Made by a program: the position numbers and the translations under genes. Source: Bacteroidota bacterium (GTDB taxonomy: Bacteria > Bacteroidota > Bacteroidia > Chitinophagales > LD1). Taken from it: a stretch of 64,000 bases of DNA. The first letter of the stretch is position 1. Each line of letters opens with the position of its first letter. The stretch covers positions 1 through 64,000 of the forward strand of contig CANJLD010000001.1 of NCBI GenBank assembly GCA_947475165.1, given 5' to 3'. Below are positions 55,652 to 64,000 of the stretch, in pieces. The notes beneath the pieces were generated by a model, which worked only from the letters and a program-made list of their open reading frames with translations, did no database searches and had not been told where the DNA came from.

Positions 55652-55718
55652 GTAGCGAAGCAATCTCCATACGTAATGAAGGGATTGCTTCTCAGAGCAT
55701 CGCATTCTACTGTGCTAC
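55652..55718. repeat. cruciform-type intergenic repeat
   Basis: GAAGCAATC (55657-55665) pairs with GATTGCTTC (55683-55691), and outside it GTAGC (55652-55656) pairs with GCTAC (55714-55718). GAAGCAATCTC blocks of this kind are a common dispersed repeat in Bacteroidota, as I recall. It lies in the gap 55564-55804. Confidence 0.65.
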
Positions 55719-55804
55719 TTGTTTGAATTATACAGAAACACTTCTAATCTTGTAACCACAACGGTATTATCTAATTACTCAATAGTAACTACTAAATATA
55801 TTTT

Positions 55805-57013
55805 ATGAAAGAAGCATATATCTACGACAGCATACGCACCCCTCGCGGCCGCGGAAAGAAAACCGGTTCGCTTTACGAAGTAAAACCGGTTGATTTACTC
55901 GCTACACTTTTCCGCGCCATGCACAAGCGCAACAATCAATTCGATACCTCACAGGTTGATGATGTGGTGTTGGGTTGCGTAACGCCAATTGGTGAACAAG
56001 GTGGAGACATTGCCAAGTTTGGTCACGCAATGGCGGGTTGGAGTACGAAAGTATCGGGGGTACAAATCAATCGCTTTTGCTCTTCTGGTTTAGAAGCTAT
56101 CAATCTTGCTGCTATGAAAATCCGCAGCGGTTGGGAAAACTTAGTAGTAGCCGGAGGAGTAGAAAGTATGAGCCGCAACCCTATGGGCAGTGATGGCGGT
56201 GCCTGGTATCTTGACCCACAGGTAAATTCAAGAACCGGTTTCATTCCGCAGGGTATTTCTGCCGACTTAATTGCCACCGTGGAAGGTTTCAGCAGAGAGA
56301 CCGTAGATAATTACGCACTCGATTCGCACCGCAAAGCAGCGTTGGCAAGAAAGAACGGGTATTTTAAAAACTCTATCATACCTGTGGTTGACCAGAACGG
56401 TTTAACCATTTTAGATTTCGATGAAACCATTCGCGAAGATGCTTCTATGGCGGCTATGGCAAAGCTCGACCCGAGTTTTGCCATGATGGGCGAATTCGGT
56501 TTTGATGCAGTAGCCATGTTGAAATATACTTCGGTAGAACAAATCAATCACGTGCACACACCGGGTAATTCATCGGGCATTGTGGACGGTGCGGCTATCA
56601 CCTTAATAGGAACAAAAGAGATGGGCGAGAAATTCGGATTGAAACCACGCGCACGCATTGTAGCCGGTGCAGTAACTTCTGCCGACCCTACTATTATGCT
56701 CACCGGTCCTTCGTTCTCTGCTAAAAAGGCATTGGCTGTTGCCGGTATGAACGCTAAAGATATTGACATCTACGAAATGAATGAAGCCTTTGCTTCGGCA
56801 GTATTAAAGTTCCAGCGCGAAATGGATATTGATGATTCTATACTGAACGTAAACGGTGGTGCAATCGCTATGGGTCACCCGCTTGGAGCCACCGGTTCAA
56901 TGTTATTGGGAACAGTATTAGATGAATTAGAAAGAACCAATAAATCAACCGGTTTGATTACGCTTTGCGTGGGAGGCGGAATGGGAGTAGCAACTATTAT
57001 TGAAAGAATTTAA
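55805..57013 (+). CDS. fadA: acetyl-CoA C-acyltransferase (3-ketoacyl-CoA thiolase)
   Basis: A 402-residue thiolase for the last step of beta-oxidation. The nucleophile Cys is in [11 protein letters not shown] (near residue 91), the catalytic His in [15 protein letters not shown] and the second Cys in [25 protein letters not shown] is the usual start. It is followed after a repeat-containing gap by the FadB/FadJ-type gene on the same strand. Confidence 0.95.
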   Translation: MKEAYIYDSIRTPRGRGKKTGSLYEVKPVDLLATLFRAMHKRNNQFDTSQVDDVVLGCVTPIGEQGGDIAKFGHAMAGWSTKVSGVQINRFCSSGLEAINLAAMKIRSGWENLVVAGGVESMSRNPMGSDGGAWYLDPQVNSRTGFIPQGISADLIATVEGFSRETVDNYALDSHRKAALARKNGYFKNSIIPVVDQNGLTILDFDETIREDASMAAMAKLDPSFAMMGEFGFDAVAMLKYTSVEQINHVHTPGNSSGIVDGAAITLIGTKEMGEKFGLKPRARIVAGAVTSADPTIMLTGPSFSAKKALAVAGMNAKDIDIYEMNEAFASAVLKFQREMDIDDSILNVNGGAIAMGHPLGATGSMLLGTVLDELERTNKSTGLITLCVGGGMGVATIIERI

Positions 57014-57020
57014 AAAAATA

Positions 57021-57103
57021 GAACGCTGATGACGCAGATGATTATGATTTACGCTGATTTAAAATCTGTGTTTATCCGCTCAATCAGCGTCATCCACGTG
57101 CCA
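57021..57103. repeat. palindromic intergenic repeat between thiolase and FadB/FadJ genes
   Basis: Contains ACGCTGATGACGCAGATG and ACGCTGATT (57051-57059) on the left and AATCAGCGT (57082-57090) followed by CATCCACGTG on the right. The halves are inverted repeats of each other. I recall similar ACGCTGATGACGC elements in intergenic DNA of many bacteria. Confidence 0.7.
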
Positions 57104-57117
57104 ATGTATTTTGTATT

Positions 57118-57138
57118 AAATCTGAAATCTAAAATCTT
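57118..57138. repeat. heptanucleotide repeat upstream of the FadB/FadJ gene
   Basis: AAATCTG, AAATCTA and AAATCTT run without gaps, ending 6 bases before the ATG at 57145. Confidence 0.8.
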
Positions 57139-57144
57139 ATTCGC

Positions 57145-59295
57145 ATGATAAATTATTCAAAAGACGCTGACAACATTGTAATGCTTACGCTTGACAATCC
57201 TGATAAGTCAGCCAATGTGGTGAACCTGAAATTCGGTGCTGCTTTTAAAGCAACTATTGAAAGATTGCAGCAGGAGAAAGATTCCATTCGTGGTATCATT
57301 ATCACCTCAGCTAAAGAAACTTTTTTTGCCGGTGCGGATATTGATGAAATGTTTGCCGTAAGCGATGCCAAATATTTCTTCGACCGCTCGCTTGAATTTA
57401 AAGCAGGCTTGCGCTATTTAGAAACACAAGGCAAACCGGTAGTAGCTGCCATCAACGGAACATCGCTTGGAGCGGGTTTCGAAATTCCATTGGCTTGTCA
57501 CAGCAGAATTGCGATTGATAATCCGAAAACGCAAATCGGTTTACCGGAAGTTACACTTGGATTATTGCCCGGTGGTGGTGGTGTAACGCGCATAGTTCGC
57601 CTGATTGGTTTACAACCTGCCATGCAATACTTAACCGAAGGCAAAAAGGTTTCTCCGCAACAGGCATTAAGCGATGGCTTAATTCATGAGTTGGCAAAAG
57701 ACAAAGAAGATTTATTAGCAAAAGCAAGAGCATGGGTTCTCGAAAACAAAACTGCCAAAGCTCCATGGGATACAGACGGATTTAAAATTCCCGGGGGCTC
57801 ACCAACCACTCCAAAGGTGGCACAGATGCTTCCTGTAGTTCCTGCTGTATTGGCTAAGAAAACTTATAACAACTATCCTGCACCGCTTGCTATTATCAGC
57901 GTAGCGGTAGAAGGTGCGATGGTAGATTTTGAAACCGCAGCAAGAATAGAATCAAGATACTTTGCAGAACTGGCTACCGGTAAGGTGGCTAAGAATATGA
58001 TTAAAGTTTTCTGGAAACAGTTGAATGCGATTAACGCAGGCAACAGCCGCCCCAAGACCGATATGAAAGGTGATTTTAAGAAGGTAGGTGTACTCGGTGC
58101 CGGTATGATGGGAAGTGCCATTGCGTATTGCTCAGCCATAAGCGGAATTGAAACTGTATTGAAGGATGTAACACAGGAAGGTGCCGATAAAGGCAAGGCC
58201 TACTCCGAAAACATTTTGAAGAAGCGCGTGAGCAAAGGCAAGATGACGAAAGAAAAAGCAGATGGTGTTTTGTGTAAAATAAAAGCAACCGCCAGTACCG
58301 ATGACTTGGAAGGATGCGATTTAATTATAGAAGCTGTTTTCGAAAACCGCGAACTGAAAGCAAAGGTTACACAGGAAGCCGAAGCACAAATGAACCCAAC
58401 CGGTGTGTTTGCTTCTAATACTTCAACACTCCCAATCAGTGGTTTATCAAAAGCATCTTCGCGTCCGTCAAATTTTATCGGATTGCACTTCTTCTCTCCT
58501 GCCGATAAAATGCCATTGGTAGAAATTATTGTAGGTAAAGACACCAGCGATGAAACACTCGCCCGTGCTTTCGATTTTGTAAAAGCAATTAAGAAAACTC
58601 CTATTGTAGTAAACGATAGCAGAGGATTCTATACTTCACGCGTATTCGCCACTTATGTGCAGGAAGGAATGGCTTTGTTACACGAAGGTTACAATGCGCG
58701 TTCAATAGAAGCAGCAGGATTACAAGCCGGCATGCCGGTTGGTCCCTTGGCATTGACAGATGAGGTTTCTCTTTCATTAATGGCACATATCCGCAAACAA
58801 ACTGCGGAAGATTTAAAAGCAGAAGGCAAACCGGTGCCGCAACATGCCTCATTTGAAGTAGCAGAAAAATTATTGGCATTAAACAGAGCGGGTAAAGCAG
58901 CCGGTGGTGGTTTTTATGAATATCCGCAAGGCGGAAAGAAACATTTGTGGAGCGGCTTGAAAGATTTATTTGAAACCAAAGAAAAGAACCGCGATGATGT
59001 TGACCGCATGAAGACAGAAGAAAAAGAAATGATTGACCGGATGCTCTTTATTCAATGCATTGAAACCGTTCGTTGTTTAGATGAAAAGGTTTTGCGTTCG
59101 GTAGAAGATGCGAACATCGGTTCTATCTTCGGTTGGGGCTTTGCTCCGTTTAAAGGCGGCACACTTCAGTTCATTAATGATTATGGTGTAAAAGAGTTTG
59201 TTGCACGCGGCAAAGAACTTCATACCAAATACGGTGAGCGGTTTGCTGTTCCTGCTTCTTTAGAAAAGATGGCTGCAGAAGGGAAAGAGTTTTAA
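57145..59295 (+). CDS. 3-hydroxyacyl-CoA dehydrogenase / enoyl-CoA hydratase (FadB/FadJ-like)
   Basis: A 716-residue bifunctional beta-oxidation enzyme. Residues about 1-190 are a crotonase domain (FFAGADIDEMF, NGTSLGAGFEIPLACH, GLPEVTLGLLPGGGGVTR, with both catalytic Glu). Residues about 310-500 are the NAD-binding domain (VGVLGAGMMGSAIAYCSA, then FASNTSTLPISGL and GLHFFSPADKMPLVEII), followed by the C-terminal dehydrogenase domains. With the upstream thiolase it completes the cycle from enoyl-CoA to acetyl-CoA. Confidence 0.95.
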   Translation: MINYSKDADNIVMLTLDNPDKSANVVNLKFGAAFKATIERLQQEKDSIRGIIITSAKETFFAGADIDEMFAVSDAKYFFDRSLEFKAGLRYLETQGKPVVAAINGTSLGAGFEIPLACHSRIAIDNPKTQIGLPEVTLGLLPGGGGVTRIVRLIGLQPAMQYLTEGKKVSPQQALSDGLIHELAKDKEDLLAKARAWVLENKTAKAPWDTDGFKIPGGSPTTPKVAQMLPVVPAVLAKKTYNNYPAPLAIISVAVEGAMVDFETAARIESRYFAELATGKVAKNMIKVFWKQLNAINAGNSRPKTDMKGDFKKVGVLGAGMMGSAIAYCSAISGIETVLKDVTQEGADKGKAYSENILKKRVSKGKMTKEKADGVLCKIKATASTDDLEGCDLIIEAVFENRELKAKVTQEAEAQMNPTGVFASNTSTLPISGLSKASSRPSNFIGLHFFSPADKMPLVEIIVGKDTSDETLARAFDFVKAIKKTPIVVNDSRGFYTSRVFATYVQEGMALLHEGYNARSIEAAGLQAGMPVGPLALTDEVSLSLMAHIRKQTAEDLKAEGKPVPQHASFEVAEKLLALNRAGKAAGGGFYEYPQGGKKHLWSGLKDLFETKEKNRDDVDRMKTEEKEMIDRMLFIQCIETVRCLDEKVLRSVEDANIGSIFGWGFAPFKGGTLQFINDYGVKEFVARGKELHTKYGERFAVPASLEKMAAEGKEF

Positions 59296-59372
59296 TGCAA
59301 CAAAACAAGAGCGTAACCTTTTTACAGCTACTACCGTAAACGTAGGTGTATCGCTTAACAATGGCGCCAGAT

Positions 59373-59412
59373 AAATCCCTCTGCAGATGATAAATGTGGG
59401 GGGATTTTTCTT
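59373..59412 (+). terminator. probable intrinsic terminator after the FadB/FadJ gene
   Basis: AAATCCC (59373-59379) pairs with GGGATTT (59401-59407) across a 21-base loop, followed by TTTTTCTTTTT. The stem is short, so this is moderate evidence. Confidence 0.6.
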
Positions 59413-59575
59413 TTTATGGCACTCTGCCTTCATCATTTGCCTTCATTTTTCATTCTCACACAATTTCGGCTTTGTAACAAATAAGTAAGATTTAGTGTAA
59501 CCTTTCTTGACAAGTGTTTTCTTGTAACCTATATTGTTTGTGTAGGCAGTTATTAAAACTAAAAACGCAAACACC

Positions 59576-60748
59576 ATGAACAAGCTAACCAACCTTTTCG
59601 CAGCCGCCCTTCTTACTATCTCTTTCAATTCTTTTGCAGGAACCTGCCCTGCCCTTTCGGGAGAGTTTACAATCGGTAAAAGCGCAAACGCTGATTTCTC
59701 TACCATACAAGATGCCAGCAACGCGCTAATGTGCGGTGGGGTTTCAAGCCCGGTTATCTTCCGTATAGAAAATGGCACTTATAACGAACGCGTAATTCTT
59801 TCAAATATCTCCGGAACTTCTGCTCTCAACACCATCGTTTTCGAATCAGCGTCAGGCGAAAAATCTGACGTAATAGTAAGCTACCAATCCTCTGATGCTA
59901 CTATAGTAATTAACGGAACATCGTATGTTTCGTTCGAAAATATTACGGTTGACCACAAAAGAGCCAGCTACGGCAACTGCGTTCGCGCAGAAGGCAAGGC
60001 AAGCCACTTAGTGTTCAAGAATGTAATTTTAGATGGTGTTGAGGCAGAGTGCTCAGGTGTGGCTTCAGCTGTGGCTTACTTTACTCCTACTGCGCCAAAA
60101 AGTGACATTGCTTTTATTGATTGCGAGATAAACAATGGCAGCGTGGGAATTTTGAAAGGCGGAATGGATGCCGATAACCGCGATAACAAAACAGTAATAA
60201 GCGGCAATCTTTTCTTCAATCAACAACAAACCGGTATTGCTTTAAGCAACGAAGATGCTCCTGAAATTTCGAGCAATGTGGTAAGCACAACTTCTTCATC
60301 TGAAGCTTTCAGAGGTATTACTTTGATAAACGCTTCTAATCAAATCATCATTACCAAGAATGTAATTAATGCTCCGGACGGTGCGGTAGGTTTAGCTCTT
60401 ACAAATTGCGAAGCAGCGGCAACTAATATGGGACAAATCAACAACAACTCTATAGTATCGGGTGCTGCGGGAATTACTATCAACGGCTCTACTGATAATC
60501 AGATTTTGAACTTTAACCGGGTTAAACTTTCTATTAACGGTGGTAACAAAAGATACTACGCTAACAATGGTAGCGGCAACAACATTAACATGATGAACAA
60601 TATTTTCTTTGATATGGCTACCGGTGGTTACACTGTGCTTGGCAACTCTTACAAAGATTTCTTTAACCAATTGCCGGGACAAAGCAATCCTGAAATGACG
60701 GCTTCTGCCAATGGCATTTCGGTTGAGAAAGTATCTCCTATAAAGTAA
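59576..60748 (+). CDS. secreted right-handed parallel beta-helix protein
   Basis: A 390-residue protein with a signal peptide (MNKLTNLFAAALLTISFNSFAG). After the opening SGEFTIGKSANADFSTIQDA it forms a beta-helix with repeated I.N....V.N turns (FENITVDHK, VISGNLFFNQQ, IITKNVINAP, QINNNSIVSG, MMNNIFFDMA). This opening is typical of Bacteroidota secreted proteins with pectate-lyase-like folds. No catalytic residues can be pointed out, and no T9SS tail is visible. It probably binds or acts on polysaccharide. Confidence 0.8.
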   Translation: MNKLTNLFAAALLTISFNSFAGTCPALSGEFTIGKSANADFSTIQDASNALMCGGVSSPVIFRIENGTYNERVILSNISGTSALNTIVFESASGEKSDVIVSYQSSDATIVINGTSYVSFENITVDHKRASYGNCVRAEGKASHLVFKNVILDGVEAECSGVASAVAYFTPTAPKSDIAFIDCEINNGSVGILKGGMDADNRDNKTVISGNLFFNQQQTGIALSNEDAPEISSNVVSTTSSSEAFRGITLINASNQIIITKNVINAPDGAVGLALTNCEAAATNMGQINNNSIVSGAAGITINGSTDNQILNFNRVKLSINGGNKRYYANNGSGNNINMMNNIFFDMATGGYTVLGNSYKDFFNQLPGQSNPEMTASANGISVEKVSPIK

Positions 60749-60773
60749 TCGTTCTTTTAGTTTGTTCGCGTTT

Positions 60774-60803
60774 AAAGGTTCGGGTTGCTCCGGACCTTTT
60801 TTT
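60774..60803 (+). terminator. intrinsic terminator after the beta-helix gene
   Basis: AAAGGTTCGG (60774-60783) pairs with CCGGACCTTT (60790-60799) with one G-U pair and a 6-base loop, followed by a T-run. Confidence 0.88.
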
Positions 60804-60927
60804 GTTTGTAGCTCTCCGGTTGTGTTTTTGGAGAAGAAGAAGTTGATGATTGGCGTTCGCTACATATTATAATAGTATACGCACGATGTTTCGTTTTGTT
60901 ACACCAATTGTTATAAAAATATTACTT

Positions 60928-60968
60928 AAAAAGAGATGCCATCGCACAAAACGATGGCATCTCTTTTT
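60928..60968. terminator. 17-bp perfect hairpin with A/T flanks (bidirectional terminator-like)
   Basis: AAAAAGAGATGCCATCG (60928-60944) and CGATGGCATCTCTTTTT (60952-60968) form a perfect stem with a 7-base loop. It shares its GATGCCATCG core with the hairpin at 61354. Confidence 0.85.
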
Positions 60969-61032
60969 AAAAGCTAGGATTGCCCCAAACCTTTTTTTGT
61001 TTTAGCATAGCTTATTTAAAGGCAATAAATTC

Positions 61033-61117
61033 TTCAAAAGTTGCTATCATAGGAACAAGAGTTTCTATCATACGAACACAAGTTGCTATCATACGAACAG
61101 GAGTTGCTATCATAGAA
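61033..61117. repeat. second 21-bp tandem array (four copies)
   Basis: Units start with GTTGCTATCATA or GTTTCTATCATA and are 21 bases long, for example GTTGCTATCATACGAACAGG plus A. Four copies follow each other without gaps. The unit length is the same as in the array at 10111 but the sequence differs. The gap 60749-61401 holds this array, three hairpins and no gene. Confidence 0.88.
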
Positions 61118-61353
61118 ACTTGATTGCTGATTCAGCCTGTCGGATTGCCTTTATTGATTGATTTATAGACCACAAAGGCGATAGGATTGCCATTTGTAGC
61201 CTGAGGATGGTCATTCGAACTAATATGAGATGCCTTAGAAATTAGTGGAGTAGCGGTGGAATATGTGTGATAGCATCTGCTTCACGTATAACTGCATTCT
61301 GAGTATACGTTACTGCTTTCGGAAGCCGAAATAATGCAGATGACAGACAATAG

Positions 61354-61382
61354 AGATGCCATCGCTTGGAGCGATGACATCT
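61354..61382. repeat. hairpin related to the one at 60928
   Basis: AGATGCCATCGCT (61354-61366) pairs with AGCGATGACATCT (61370-61382) with one mismatch. It lies just downstream of the M43 protease gene on the minus strand, where it may also end transcription. Confidence 0.7.
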
Positions 61383-61401
61383 GTTTGTAAAGTTTAAATA
61401 T

Positions 61402-62703
61402 CTATCGCACCAACTGAAACTTCTTTACCACCACCTGCTCATCGCAAGTAATCTTTGCAAAGTAAATTCCCGATGGTTGAGCAGATAGATAGATACTGCG
61501 GTGGTTACTTGACGAAGTGAGATTGTTTTCTCCGGTCAGCTTCTCCCCTATCGCATTGTAAATTTCGTAGCTGTAATTCTTACCGTTCTTTACCTGTGCA
61601 TTTAAATAAATAGTACCGGTTGAAGGATTAGGGAAAAGCTGAATGGTTTCGAAATTATTCTCCGCATTTTTAATACCGGTACCGGTTACTACAGTAGCTA
61701 CACCCGCACGCGAAGTTTGGAGCATAGCGTGAATAAGTCCTATCTGCTCTTTGGTAAACATATTTACACACCGGTCATCAGAATAGTCCATGTAGTTTTC
61801 AATCATATCATGAAAATCGGTTGGCGCATCGGGGCATGAATTAATAACTGTATCGCAGGTTTGTTGCGAAGCATCGGAAGCATACGGTGTATCGTTAATA
61901 CCATCATCATTGTTGCAACCGGTGCTATCGCCCCAAATGTGGCGCAGGCCGAAGTAGTGTCCGAGTTCGTGTGTTAAAGTTCTGCCACCGGCAACTGTTT
62001 GGTCAATAGGCTGCGAGAAGTTTCTGCCCACCGCAGCATAATGTAAAGCCACTCCTTGAAGTGCAGAATCAGTTGATAGAGAAAGACTATCCCAGTTAGG
62101 AGCATTAGAAGGTGGGTAAGAATAGCCCAGCACTATTCCAAAGAAAATATTGCATACCCAAACATTTACATACCGGTCAGTTGGCCACGGAGCTTTGCCG
62201 CCCGGTTCTTTTTTTACATCATCGGCAAAAGGGCTGTAGCCGATAAAACTACCGCTGCCCGGTGTGCGGGTAATACCGGTGGTAGTGTTTCCATCAGGGT
62301 CAGTAGTGGCGAGGACAAATTCAATATGCGGGTCTCCGGCAACCGGTAAAAACTCGCTGCGGGTACGGGCAGTATCTGCATTCAGTCTGCGGTAATCTTC
62401 GTTTAATACTTCCAGTTGCGAATAGATAACCGAATCAGGAATATTTTCAAGAGCAGAATTATACACCACATGAAACACCATTTGAACGCGGTAAACGGTA
62501 TCGCTGCCTGAACGATTGGCTTTGTTGGCATCGGCAATTTGCTTGGCGTTTTCGAAACAGGCTTGGGTGCGTGCCAGGTAACCGGGTTGCTGCTGCTCGC
62601 GGAATTGTATAGCATTAAAAGTGCCGCAGCGGTTAAGGTTTGCCTGTGCAAAACAGTTGAAGGAAATAAATAGAGTTAAGACAAGCGTAAAGAGTTGTTT
62701 CAT
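61402..62703 (-). CDS. secreted M43-family (pappalysin-like) zinc metalloprotease with T9SS type A tail
   Basis: About 433 residues. Signal peptide MKQLFTLVLTLFISFNCFAQ, a pro-region, then the protease domain. The zinc motif is LTHELGHYFGLRH (HExxHxxGxxH), followed by NYMDYSDDRCVNMFTKEQ with the Met-turn (YMDYS) of the metzincin M43 group. The last ~80 residues are a T9SS type A sorting domain (LFPNPSTGTIYL, GIYFAKI, VVVKKFQLVR). The ATG at 62703 starts the signal peptide. It should be exported and cell-attached or released. Confidence 0.93.
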   Translation of the reverse strand: MKQLFTLVLTLFISFNCFAQANLNRCGTFNAIQFREQQQPGYLARTQACFENAKQIADANKANRSGSDTVYRVQMVFHVVYNSALENIPDSVIYSQLEVLNEDYRRLNADTARTRSEFLPVAGDPHIEFVLATTDPDGNTTTGITRTPGSGSFIGYSPFADDVKKEPGGKAPWPTDRYVNVWVCNIFFGIVLGYSYPPSNAPNWDSLSLSTDSALQGVALHYAAVGRNFSQPIDQTVAGGRTLTHELGHYFGLRHIWGDSTGCNNDDGINDTPYASDASQQTCDTVINSCPDAPTDFHDMIENYMDYSDDRCVNMFTKEQIGLIHAMLQTSRAGVATVVTGTGIKNAENNFETIQLFPNPSTGTIYLNAQVKNGKNYSYEIYNAIGEKLTGENNLTSSSNHRSIYLSAQPSGIYFAKITCDEQVVVKKFQLVR

Positions 62704-62735
62704 GCTGATTGGCTTCTTTATGATGAATGAATACA

Positions 62736-62775
62736 AGATTTCTCACTTCGCAAAGCCTACGCTCGAAATGACAAA
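62736..62775. repeat. dispersed intergenic repeat (CATTTCGAGCG type)
   Basis: On the minus strand it reads TTTGTCATTTCGAGCG, then TAGGCTTTGCGAAG and TGAGAAATCT. I recall this TGTCATTTCGA...GAGAAATCT element as a very common intergenic repeat in Bacteroidota. It fills the gap between the two protease genes. Confidence 0.65.
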
Positions 62776-62778
62776 CCT

Positions 62779-64000
62779 TTACTTACTGATAAGCAACTTC
62801 TCAGTTTGAGAACTCTTCTCTCCTTTCAAATGCAAAAGGTAAAGACCGTTAGCGAATTGATTAACGGGAATGATGATAGCGTTATCGGTAATGTTGGTTT
62901 CGTAAACCAGTTCACCCATGCTATTGATTAACTGAATCTGCTCAAACGGATGATTAGCCGGTAAGCGAACAGCTACTAAGTTATTAGCGGGATTAGGGAA
63001 AATTTTTACATCGGCTTTTTCTATTTCGTTTACGGTAAGCGATGTATTGTTCTGCACATTAATGTTGTCTATATACATAGCATTTCCCCAACCGGTAACA
63101 TTCTCAAACTTAAAGCTCACTTTGTTTTGCAGCGAAAGATTAACTACCGGAACTGTAACTGTTTTCCATTCGGTAGAAGTTGGTGTAAACAAAGTAGTTT
63201 GGTCGGGTGCTGTGGCAAGTGCGCTGCCTTTCTGGTTCCATATTTTAATCCAGTTGCTTCCGCAATCAAGGCTGTAATAAACTTTCAATGAATCTGCACG
63301 GCTGGCACTGTATTGCGCATACGCTACATCAAATTTTAATTCTGGGTAAGCAATAGAAGAAAAATCGTAAGCGTCTGTAATCAGCGCGTCTTTCTTTTTG
63401 TTTGGATTGGCACCGTAAGCGGTGTTATCTATAACTACCGAACCGCTGCTGCTACCATAGCCGCCATACGAGTTACTCTTCTCCCACGTTACATCATTGT
63501 TCGGATTGTAAATGCTCCAGTTAGCGGCAGGGAAAGTGGCTTCAAAAGTTTCGGTAAACGGAACGGCACTACCGGCTACGCCATTGTAGGCATAAAAGGT
63601 TATGCTCTTGCTATCGTTACCCGAAAAGTTATCTGACGCCTGTCCGTTGGCGTTTCCGAAAGTTATATCGAGCGTATGCACATCTTCAATAAAAACCAGC
63701 TGCACCGGAAGCGTTATCTGCACTTCGCCCTGCGTTGGCAGCGAGCCATTCCAGTTATAAATCTGTACTACATCGCCATCTACCTGGTAATAGAATTTGC
63801 CGGAAGTAAGTGTGGTGGTTCCTTCGTTCTTAATCGTTACAACCGGACGAAAAGTAAACGAGCAGATAGTATCCTTTGGAAAACTGATATTGAGCACCGC
63901 AACATCAAGATTTAAAAAACAAGAAGAAGAAGCAGTTAAAATATCGGGGCGAAACTGGCTCAACACGGAATGAATATTATTTGACTGACCGGCAGAGAAC
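62779..64000 (-). CDS. C-terminal part of a secreted M43-type metalloprotease-like protein with T9SS type A tail (5' end beyond right edge)
   Basis: The frame is open to the right edge, so the start is outside. The first visible residues (FSAGQSNNIHSVLSQFRPDI) match the end of an M43 protease domain, where MF..GQ...M...L follows the Met-turn. After this comes a beta-sandwich (about 100 residues), a jelly-roll-like domain (PFTETFEATFPAANWSIYNP to MYIDNINVQ) and a T9SS type A sorting domain (IFPNPANNLVAVRLP, NGLYLLHLKG, TEKLLISK). A GTG at 63966 is internal and is not the start. Confidence 0.85.
   Translation of the reverse strand, partial: FSAGQSNNIHSVLSQFRPDILTASSSCFLNLDVAVLNISFPKDTICSFTFRPVVTIKNEGTTTLTSGKFYYQVDGDVVQIYNWNGSLPTQGEVQITLPVQLVFIEDVHTLDITFGNANGQASDNFSGNDSKSITFYAYNGVAGSAVPFTETFEATFPAANWSIYNPNNDVTWEKSNSYGGYGSSSGSVVIDNTAYGANPNKKKDALITDAYDFSSIAYPELKFDVAYAQYSASRADSLKVYYSLDCGSNWIKIWNQKGSALATAPDQTTLFTPTSTEWKTVTVPVVNLSLQNKVSFKFENVTGWGNAMYIDNINVQNNTSLTVNEIEKADVKIFPNPANNLVAVRLPANHPFEQIQLINSMGELVYETNITDNAIIIPVNQFANGLYLLHLKGEKSSQTEKLLISK

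Overview
This window is a piece of a Bacteroidota chromosome, most likely from the Chitinophagales/Sphingobacteriales side of the phylum. The evidence is in the sequence. There are type IX secretion (T9SS) C-terminal sorting domains of type A and type B, and SprB/PKD-type adhesin repeats. Several genes have TAnnTTTG promoter elements and lack strong Shine-Dalgarno sites. Bacteroidota-type DUF families, a short RpoD and a sphingolipid gene set are also present. No tRNA or rRNA was found. One small SRP RNA is present at about 43.56-43.66 kb. All calls come from reading the sequence, so family names are recognition and not database results.

Layout. 0-6.5 kb: a collagen-like surface protein cut by the left edge, a lipoprotein, folD, a T9SS type B adhesin, TerC and a HAD phosphatase. 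6.6-11.7 kb is accessory DNA: a RAYT transposase flanked by REP-like hairpins, and a decayed peptide-modification (RiPP) operon with a double-glycine precursor, a TPR/DUF6624-like protein and a truncated ATP-grasp maturase. This region also holds a 13-copy array of a 21-bp unit and an XRE regulator with a repeated operator. 12-22 kb: a transsulfuration enzyme and a cyanophycin locus (isoaspartyl peptidase, cyanophycinase, an unknown partner protein, bestrophin, cyanophycin synthetase), then msrB. 22-36 kb: mostly core and lipid metabolism (S1P-lyase-like enzyme, FGGY kinase, phosphoglucosamine mutase, methyltransferase, PAP2, enoyl-CoA hydratase), a diheme cytochrome/beta-helix pair and rpoD.

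36.4-40.5 kb is a graveyard of gene fragments: a short zinc-ribbon protein, a 5'-truncated TolC, a patatin split by a stop codon and a truncated dihydroorotase. 40.5-49.6 kb: long-form GAPDH, transaldolase, SRP RNA, a serine palmitoyltransferase-like enzyme, a gene frameshifted by a perfect 20-bp duplication, an acyl-CoA carboxylase beta subunit and a thioredoxin-like protein. 49.6-55.6 kb: the AddA/AddB-type helicase-nuclease pair. 55.8-59.3 kb: thiolase and FadB/FadJ for beta-oxidation. 59.5-64 kb: a beta-helix secreted protein, a second 21-bp array between twin hairpins, and two tandem M43-type metalloproteases with T9SS tails, the last cut by the right edge.

A recurring theme is a dense population of short repeats of several kinds: seven-base-periodic arrays next to start codons or inside N-termini, a CCCCTAAATCCCC palindrome family, REP-like hairpins and two 21-bp arrays. 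Some of them are translated as part of proteins.
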